Assembly (NCBI RefSeq): GCF_002970915.1
Contig: NZ_CP027193.1
Span: 1 to 9,970 of the forward strand
Reading direction: 5' to 3'
From: Lactobacillus sp. CBA3605
Lineage (GTDB): Bacteria > Bacillota > Bacilli > Lactobacillales > Lactobacillaceae
DNA length: 9,970 bases
The translations under genes and the position numbers were made by a program. Below the pieces are notes generated by a model. The model was not told the DNA's origin and did no database searches. It saw nothing but the letters and a program-made list of their open reading frames with translations. Below, piece by piece: positions 5,538 through 9,970 of the stretch; within the stretch, counting starts at the first letter, position 1; every line of letters begins with the position of its first letter.

Positions 5538-5714
5538 TCAAATATCTGGACTAGTATTCTCATGATCTTTTCTTACAAGGATAGGTGTGCTTTTTGAAAA
5601 TTTTTGTAACTCTGATTGCGTTTGATTACTAATATCTTGACGTACTTGTTTGAGTTGCTTTTCAGCTTGTTGATTATTGTTATCAGGTTCTTTTTTAAGC
5701 GTTGGAATCAAGCC
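5538..5714 (-). pseudogene. C-terminal gene remnant, unknown
   Basis: One minus-strand frame is open from a stop near 5733 to a stop at 5538-5540 and reads like a genuine polar, coiled-coil C-terminus (TLKKEPDNNNQQAEKQLKQV, then RQDISNQTQSELQKF and STPILVRKDHENTSPDI). There is no ATG, only a TTG at 5711 with no ribosome binding site. It is best read as the tail of a gene whose front was lost in a rearrangement. I cannot assign the family. The end of a mobilisation or replication protein is possible given the composition, but this is a guess. Confidence 0.4.
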
Positions 5715-5790
5715 ATTACAGGCGTTATTTTAATAGGTTTTGTAAGAGTGGTTATATAAAAATGGGCCCTTAAAAATATATAGCTTACTT

Positions 5791-5821
5791 GATCTTCCCA
5801 TTTTCCTGGAAGATCTTTTTT
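5791..5821 (+). terminator. Terminator upstream of the SOS promoter
   Basis: GATCTTCC (5791-5798) and GGAAGATC (5808-5815) form a perfect 8-bp stem with a 9-base loop, followed by six T. No plus-strand gene lies directly upstream, so it acts as an insulator or belonged to a lost gene. The T-run and next bases (5812-5828) repeat 138-154 with one mismatch. Confidence 0.7.
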
Positions 5822-5845
5822 GTTCGAAAATAATCCGACAAAAAT

Positions 5846-5873
5846 TTGTTTTCTTGTTTTTCTGTGCTAAAAT
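5846..5873 (+). promoter_or_regulatory. Promoter of the wall-hydrolase gene
   Basis: TTGTTT (5846-5851), a 16-bp spacer and TAAAAT (5868-5873) with an extended TGC in front form a plausible sigma-A promoter. It would start transcription near 5880, just before the LexA box. Confidence 0.65.
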
Positions 5874-5886
5874 TAAGCCGTCTACT

Positions 5887-5900
5887 CGAACGTGTGTTCG
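5887..5900. promoter_or_regulatory. LexA (DinR) SOS box
   Basis: CGAAC-GTGT-GTTCG is a perfect palindrome of GAAC-N4-GTTC type and matches the Gram-positive consensus CGAACRNRYGTTYC at 13 of 14 bases. It lies just past the predicted transcription start, where LexA would block transcription until DNA damage. An orphan AAGGAGG at 5922-5928 follows without a usable ATG near it. Confidence 0.8.
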
Positions 5901-6015
5901 AATATTGAGCAAATAATTTTTAAGGAGGTTGAATCAGAAACTGCTTACTCATTTGATAGCTTGTTCGTTGTAGGCGCTTATGGTTGCTAAACAACACAGA
6001 AAGGACGATTTATGT

Positions 6016-8313
6016 ATGGATGAAATGGTAAAAGAAACACAAGTCTGGCTCAACAAAACTTACGGTAAAGTTTCTGGCTTTGGTAAAGTACCCGAGGACG
6101 GTAATACTGGTTGGAACACAGTTTATGGGTTAACTAGAGCCCTGCAACACGAATTAGGTATCACAGATCTAGTTGATAATTTTGGCCCTTCAACTGCCGC
6201 TAAATGGGATACTCAATTTGCTAATAAAGTTAAAACTGGCTTTAAGCACAATGTTGTTAAAATAATCCAAGGTGGCTTTTGGTGTAAGGGTATCAACCCT
6301 GAAGACTTTACCGGAGAATTTACTACTAACACGGCTGCTGCTGTCGTTGAATTAAAAAAAGACGCCGGTATCAAAGACACCAGCGCCAATGTAAACTCGG
6401 ATATTATGAAAGCCTTGTTGACAATGAGCGCGTTTGTTTTAGTTCCTGGTGGGGACGCTAAAATCCGTTCAATGCAACAACAGCTTAATCATGATTATCA
6501 AGCTTACACTGGTATTTTACCATGTGATGGAATTTATCAAAGGGATACGAACACTGCTTTGATTTATGCTTTGCAGTCAGTGGAAGGTATGGATACTGGA
6601 ACTGCTAATGGTTATTATGGTCCTGGTACGATCAATAAAACACCAACTGTTAATTCTGGCGCAACTGGGGCAATCGTTAAAATTATTCAATATGGTCTTT
6701 ACGTTAATGGTTTCTATTCAGGCGCCTTCAATGGCCAATTTACACAAAATGTTGCCGACGGTATAGTTTCCTTTAGAAAATTCATGAAGTTGCCTCCTTA
6801 TACTTCAACTGCTGACCTAACTGTGATCAAAGGCTTATTAACTAGTAATGGTAACACTAACCGATCTTCAGATGGTGTCGACATGGCTACTCAAATCACA
6901 TCAGCTGCTACGGCTAAATCACTGAAAGCAGCTGGCTATAACATTATCGGCCGTTATTTGACAGGAAGCGTCGGGACTGGTGCTGATAAACGAGATAAAA
7001 ATTTGACTAACACTGAAGTTAAACTGCTATTAGATGCTAACCTTAAGATTTTTCCGATTTACGAAGATGGAGGTTATGAAGAAAGTTATTTTAATAGCAA
7101 GCAAGGTTTCGCAGACGCTTCTATTGCCGTTAATACTGCACGTCAGCTTGGCCTACCAAGTGGGACAGTTATCTATTTTGCCGTTGATGTTGATATTCAA
7201 GATGGAAACATGAGTAGTACGGTTGTCCCCTATTTCGAGGGTATTACTGGTATTATAGGATCAACTGAATATAAAGCAGGTATTTATGGAACACGCAATG
7301 CGTGCTTGCATGTAAACCACTTAGTTAAGTATAGTTTTGTTGCTGATATGTCTTCTGGATGGAGCGGAAATTTAGGGTTCAAAATGCCTGAAAATTGGAG
7401 CTTTGATCAATTCAATGAATTTACTGGAGCTTCAACAGGGATTGATATGGATCAAGTTGCTGTCTCTGGTAAAGATAACGGAGTTTCTAAAGTTACCAAA
7501 GTTAATATAAATCCTAACGCTGCTTTCTTTACCCAACTGCAACAAGTAGAAGACCAGGCATATAGTTATATCAGCGGTGAAAGCTCTTCAACACCTGCTG
7601 AACAACTTGTTACCCAATTTTATAGACAATTTTCCTATTCTTCACCAAGTTGGGCACCCTTGGCCGGTGGATTAAATACTAGCTGGTTAGCATTCGCAAA
7701 CTCAGCATTACATGTTTCAAAAGAAAGTGACTTCGAAACTCTTTATGATAGTACTACTGGCATAAAAATTGGCTTACCACACATGATGGCTTCTTTAAAC
7801 GCACTTTTATTTTGGGGAGAACCACAGTCAGCCTCAGGAATTCAGGACCTTGGGGGCTGGTGTGGAGATCTTTTAACAAGTATAGAAGATGCTCATCTTA
7901 ACCAGAAAAAATACGGCTCTTTTTATGAATCAATTACTGCATATGTAGGTAATAAAGGGCAATTTGGAAGGGAAGATTTGGTTGACGATTTGGATGCACT
8001 TAACGTTTACAGTACAATCCATTCGCAAAACAACCAAACTATATCCAAAATTATTAAAACTTATTACACCGGTAATGAAAGCTCCGTTCGCTTTAATTCT
8101 TACCTAAGTAATCGTTTTGATGATGACCTTGATTCACTACAGAACGACACATATACTCTTTTAAAAGGTGGTACAGGTTCATGGGGTGCAGCTTATAAAA
8201 CCGCTTTATTGGCTTTTAAAAAGTTTAAATTACAAAAATATCCTTCTTATACTGACAGTGAAGCAAAAGACGCCGCTAAAGCTTTTCGCAAGTTAATTGA
8301 ACAAAACGCATAG
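6016..8313 (+). CDS. DUF1906 glycoside hydrolase-like protein with wall-binding repeats
   Basis: This 765-residue protein probably acts on or binds the cell wall. Residues about 5-275 hold four related modules resembling peptidoglycan-binding repeats (TQVWLNKTYG..., VVKIIQGGFWCKG..., RSMQQQLNHDYQAYTG..., IVKIIQYGLYVNG...). Residues about 285-490 form a DUF1906 (Rv2525c-like TIM-barrel) domain: GVDMATQ, GYNIIGRYLTG, IFPIYEDGG, GTVIYFAVDVD, KAGIYGTRN, SFDQFNEF. The last 265 residues, with LGGWCGDLLTSIEDA and GREDLVDDLDALNVYS, are not recognised. No signal peptide or LPXTG is present, so export would be non-classical or need lysis. The start at 6016 has AAAGGA 10 bases upstream; an in-frame ATG at 5980 lacks a good site. 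A promoter with a LexA box lies 115 bases upstream, and a terminator follows. Regulation by SOS is inferred. Confidence 0.85.
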   Translation: MDEMVKETQVWLNKTYGKVSGFGKVPEDGNTGWNTVYGLTRALQHELGITDLVDNFGPSTAAKWDTQFANKVKTGFKHNVVKIIQGGFWCKGINPEDFTGEFTTNTAAAVVELKKDAGIKDTSANVNSDIMKALLTMSAFVLVPGGDAKIRSMQQQLNHDYQAYTGILPCDGIYQRDTNTALIYALQSVEGMDTGTANGYYGPGTINKTPTVNSGATGAIVKIIQYGLYVNGFYSGAFNGQFTQNVADGIVSFRKFMKLPPYTSTADLTVIKGLLTSNGNTNRSSDGVDMATQITSAATAKSLKAAGYNIIGRYLTGSVGTGADKRDKNLTNTEVKLLLDANLKIFPIYEDGGYEESYFNSKQGFADASIAVNTARQLGLPSGTVIYFAVDVDIQDGNMSSTVVPYFEGITGIIGSTEYKAGIYGTRNACLHVNHLVKYSFVADMSSGWSGNLGFKMPENWSFDQFNEFTGASTGIDMDQVAVSGKDNGVSKVTKVNINPNAAFFTQLQQVEDQAYSYISGESSSTPAEQLVTQFYRQFSYSSPSWAPLAGGLNTSWLAFANSALHVSKESDFETLYDSTTGIKIGLPHMMASLNALLFWGEPQSASGIQDLGGWCGDLLTSIEDAHLNQKKYGSFYESITAYVGNKGQFGREDLVDDLDALNVYSTIHSQNNQTISKIIKTYYTGNESSVRFNSYLSNRFDDDLDSLQNDTYTLLKGGTGSWGAAYKTALLAFKKFKLQKYPSYTDSEAKDAAKAFRKLIEQNA

Positions 8314-8320
8314 AAAGTAA

Positions 8321-8377
8321 TAAGCAAAATGATAAACTATATATATTAGTTTATCATTTTACTTATTTTAGTTTTTT
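8321..8377 (+). terminator. Terminator of the hydrolase gene
   Basis: AAAATGATAAACTA (8326-8339) and its complement (8347-8360) form a perfect 14-bp stem, extended by TAAG/CTTA, followed by a T-rich tract. It lies 8 bases after the stop. Confidence 0.85.
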
Positions 8378-8416
8378 ACTTTTATCTAAAAAATAGAAAG
8401 AGGTGCTAAATCAGCC

Positions 8417-9007
8417 TTGTACTCATGGTTAATCGTAATATTAGTTGTTTTTTTTCTCATAACAATTGATTTTTTATATTTATGTGACCATATAAATGAT
8501 ACTATCATTGAAAATGGCTATTTTAAAAACATTCTTACAATTATTATTTCAATTTTATCTAGTTGGTTCATCTCCAAATATTTGGGCCCTTTTTTTCTAA
8601 ATTTCACTTCAGAAGTTGGAGTTACCAATTCATTCGGCTTTATATTAATAATTGTTGCATTAATAGGCTTTTCACTCCTATTCAACGCTGCAAGGCATGA
8701 CATTGTAACTAGGAAAAAAACTGTACAGCAGGCTCAAAAAAAATACTTCAGACACAATCAAGTCCTAACTTTTTCTATGGTTCATTACGTAATCGGAATA
8801 AGTAGTGTTGTAATAGTTAATAGCATTGTATATTTACCAATCTTCCTCGACTTTTTAATTCCGATTCCCAAAAGTTACCCTGGTAACGTTGAAAAAATTG
8901 AACTCCAAGAATTCATTACTTTTATTATTACTCTTGTAATGCCTTTTTTAATCATAGTTTTTACCCCCTTTTCTTTGAAAAAATTACTCTCCCATTTCAA
9001 TAAATAG
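8417..9007 (+). CDS. Five-helix membrane protein, unknown function
   Basis: The 196-residue protein is strongly hydrophobic, with likely membrane segments at about 3-23, 37-61, 72-92, 117-148 and 165-190, and a basic cytoplasmic loop (ARHDIVTRKKTVQQAQKKYF, about 92-112). I do not recognise the family. The only early start is TTG at 8417, with AGAAAGAGGTG 12 bases upstream; the next Met is at residue 120, too late. The long spacing lowers confidence in the exact start. It follows the hydrolase gene by about 100 bases across a terminator, so it may be expressed by read-through. Small membrane proteins next to wall hydrolases are often holins, immunity proteins or export helpers, but at five helices this is not a standard holin. 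Its job is unassigned. Confidence 0.7.
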   Translation: MYSWLIVILVVFFLITIDFLYLCDHINDTIIENGYFKNILTIIISILSSWFISKYLGPFFLNFTSEVGVTNSFGFILIIVALIGFSLLFNAARHDIVTRKKTVQQAQKKYFRHNQVLTFSMVHYVIGISSVVIVNSIVYLPIFLDFLIPIPKSYPGNVEKIELQEFITFIITLVMPFLIIVFTPFSLKKLLSHFNK

Positions 9008-9033
9008 GGTCCATTATCTAGTATAGACCCTAT
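9004..9033 (+). terminator. Hairpin after the membrane protein gene
   Basis: ATAGGGTC (9004-9011) and GACCCTAT (9026-9033) pair perfectly over 8 bp with a 14-base loop and overlap the stop codon. The T-run is weak, so termination is plausible but not certain. Confidence 0.5.
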
Positions 9034-9068
9034 ATATTCATAGCCCCTTTCTGTTTGGTGTTAAAGTA

Positions 9069-9327
9069 TTAGTCATCGATGTCATGCACTATCTTGTTTA
9101 GCTCCGTTTTGATGGAACTGGAAATATTTTCTAAATTGAAATGATTATATATTTCTTTATCCTTAAGCATCCTTTTTTGTGCCTTATTTAATTTACACTC
9201 ATTGTTACCCACTACCCATTCATCCTTTCTACGTATAAAGGGGTTTGCGCACTTTCCTTTAACGCGTTTTGAACATCTTCATAAGGTAAATAAAATTCAA
9301 TTGTAGATTAATTTTACAATCTTCCAT
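9069..9327 (-). pseudogene. Frame-disrupted remnant, possibly of a small antitoxin-like gene
   Basis: A good start lies at 9327 (GGAG 7 bases upstream of ATG), but that frame stops after 22 codons. A second frame then reads IEFYLPYEDVQNALKESAQT-PLYVERMNG to a stop near 9205, and a third continues EWVVGNNECKLNKAQKRMLK... and ends HDIDD at 9069. Joined, they would give about 88 residues, so at least one and probably two frameshifts have broken the gene. The ALKESAQTPLYVERMNGEWVV stretch vaguely recalls Phd/YefM-type antitoxins. The start codon region overlaps a copy of the IS-like repeat (9304-9322), which may be how the damage arose. Confidence 0.45.
9304..9322. repeat. Third copy of the IS-like repeat
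   Basis: GATTAATTTTACAATCT (9306-9322) is identical to 164-180. Here it also forms an almost perfect 21-base palindrome (about 9300-9320), ATTGTA...TACAAT. It may be an insertion scar or an operator in front of the broken gene. Confidence 0.4.
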
Positions 9328-9400
9328 ATAACGTCTCCATCTTTTCAAAACGACTTAATTCTACGGGCTATAAATAACTTAATTTGCCAGTGTATAACGT

Positions 9401-9429
9401 TTCAGATTAAGCTACCACTAAGTTATAAT
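9401..9429 (+). promoter_or_regulatory. dps promoter
   Basis: TATAAT (9424-9429) is a perfect -10 box, 17 bases after TTCAGA (9401-9406). It lies 26 bases before the dps ATG. I see no clear PerR or Fur palindrome around it. Confidence 0.65.
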
Positions 9430-9455
9430 AACCATATCGAAAGGAGACCAATCTA

Positions 9456-9923
9456 ATGAAATATACGAAAACCAAAGCAGTATTAAATCAACTCGTTGCC
9501 GATTTGAGCCAGATGTCAATGATTATCCATCAGACGCATTGGTACATGCGTGGACCCAACTTTTTGAAGTTGCACCCCTTGATGGATGAGTTCATGGAAG
9601 AAATTGACAGCCAACTCGATGTCATTTCTGAACGGCTGATTGCGCTTGATGGCAGTCCTTACTCCACCTTAAAAGAAATGGCCGAAAACACTAAGATTCA
9701 AGACTGGCCTGGTGAATGGGACAAAACAACCCCAGAACGCCTCGCACACTTAGTTGATGGCTATCGTTACTTGGAAGACCTTTACCAACACGGCATTGAA
9801 GTATCCGATGTTGAAAAAGACTTCAGTACCCAAGATATTTTCATTGGTCTCAAAACCGCAATTGAGAAGAAAATCTGGATGATTCAGGCAGAGCTTGGGT
9901 CGGCGCCGGAAATTGATGAATAA
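9456..9923 (+). CDS. dps: Dps-family ferritin-like protein
   Basis: The 155-residue protein belongs to the Dps mini-ferritins, 12-subunit cages that oxidise Fe(II) with hydrogen peroxide, store the iron and protect DNA from oxidative damage. The inter-subunit ferroxidase ligands are all present by comparison with Listeria Dps: His28 (HQTHWYMRGPNF), His40 and Asp44 (LHPLMDEF), and Asp55 and Glu59 (QLDVISERL). The length is normal, and there is no Lys-rich DNA-binding extension, so DNA binding is doubtful. AAGGAGA sits 8 bases before the ATG. It is a single-gene unit with its own promoter. Its codon use looks less AT-biased than that of the membrane protein upstream, which suggests a separate origin, perhaps chromosomal cargo. 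Confidence 0.95.
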   Translation: MKYTKTKAVLNQLVADLSQMSMIIHQTHWYMRGPNFLKLHPLMDEFMEEIDSQLDVISERLIALDGSPYSTLKEMAENTKIQDWPGEWDKTTPERLAHLVDGYRYLEDLYQHGIEVSDVEKDFSTQDIFIGLKTAIEKKIWMIQAELGSAPEIDE

Positions 9924-9951
9924 AATAATATTAAAAAATCGGTAGACTTAT

Positions 9952-9970
9952 GGTAGATTTTAAAATTAAT
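9952..9970. repeat. IS-like inverted repeat, right copy
   Basis: GGTAGATTTTAAAATTAAT is the inverted match (18 of 19) of 166-184. The window ends inside it, so the element it belongs to probably continues to the right. Confidence 0.5.

Noticed and set aside
5730..5912. Minus-strand 60-residue frame across the SOS promoter
   Set aside because: It overlaps the promoter, LexA box and terminator, has no ribosome binding site and an unlikely composition.
5929..5973. 14-codon leader peptide starting TTG after AAGGAGG
   Set aside because: The TTG touches the Shine-Dalgarno sequence with no spacing, so initiation is unlikely; the site is more likely left over from a lost gene.
5980..6015. ATG at 5980 as start of the hydrolase
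   Set aside because: It is in frame but lacks a ribosome binding site; AAAGGA favours 6016. A start at 5980 would add only 12 residues.

Overview
The window looks like most of an AT-rich theta-replicating plasmid from a member of the Lactobacillaceae. The evidence is a Rep_3-type initiator with 22-bp iterons, a DUF536-type accessory protein, a MazEF-like addiction module, a small plasmid integrase, a Dps protein and an iterated-module cell-wall hydrolase of a type common in lactobacilli. Strong AGGAGG ribosome binding sites and TTGaca/TAtaaT promoters fit a Firmicute. No chromosomal housekeeping gene is visible.

Layout. (1) 1-300: what appears to be the end of a mobile element, with a long hairpin, a palindrome and an IS-like inverted repeat at 166-184. 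A short broken coding remnant on the minus strand abuts the repeat. (2) 298-2460, minus strand: the replication module, with the DUF536 gene overlapping repB, a repB promoter containing an inverted iteron core, four and a half iterons, phased AAGAGG repeats, and then a gene-free array of palindromes. (3) 2464-2980: a 64-residue hypothetical protein and a candidate oriT, made of a hairpin directly followed by a TAAGTGCGC core; no relaxase is in the window. (4) 3031-4374: a tyrosine recombinase divergent from a mazE-mazF pair. (5) 4617-5501, minus strand: a strong promoter, a structured RNA of about 175 nt ending in a textbook terminator, and 17 nt after it a gene for a possible PBECR4-type nuclease. 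(6) 5538-9033: a gene remnant, then a promoter with a LexA (SOS) box in front of a large hydrolase of the DUF1906 type with peptidoglycan-binding-like repeats, then a five-helix membrane protein. (7) 9069-9970: a frame-disrupted gene remnant, dps, and an inverted copy of the repeat found at 166-184.

How it fits together. The plasmid appears to carry replication, mobilisation in trans, multimer resolution and addiction functions plus accessory cargo: an SOS-linked wall-active protein, an RNA-controlled putative nuclease and iron/oxidative stress protection. The matching inverted repeats near the two window ends suggest that an insertion sequence spans the junction outside the window. The two parts most worth a second look are the promoter-RNA-terminator-nuclease unit (5273-5501) and the SOS-linked hydrolase with its unassigned C-terminal domain.
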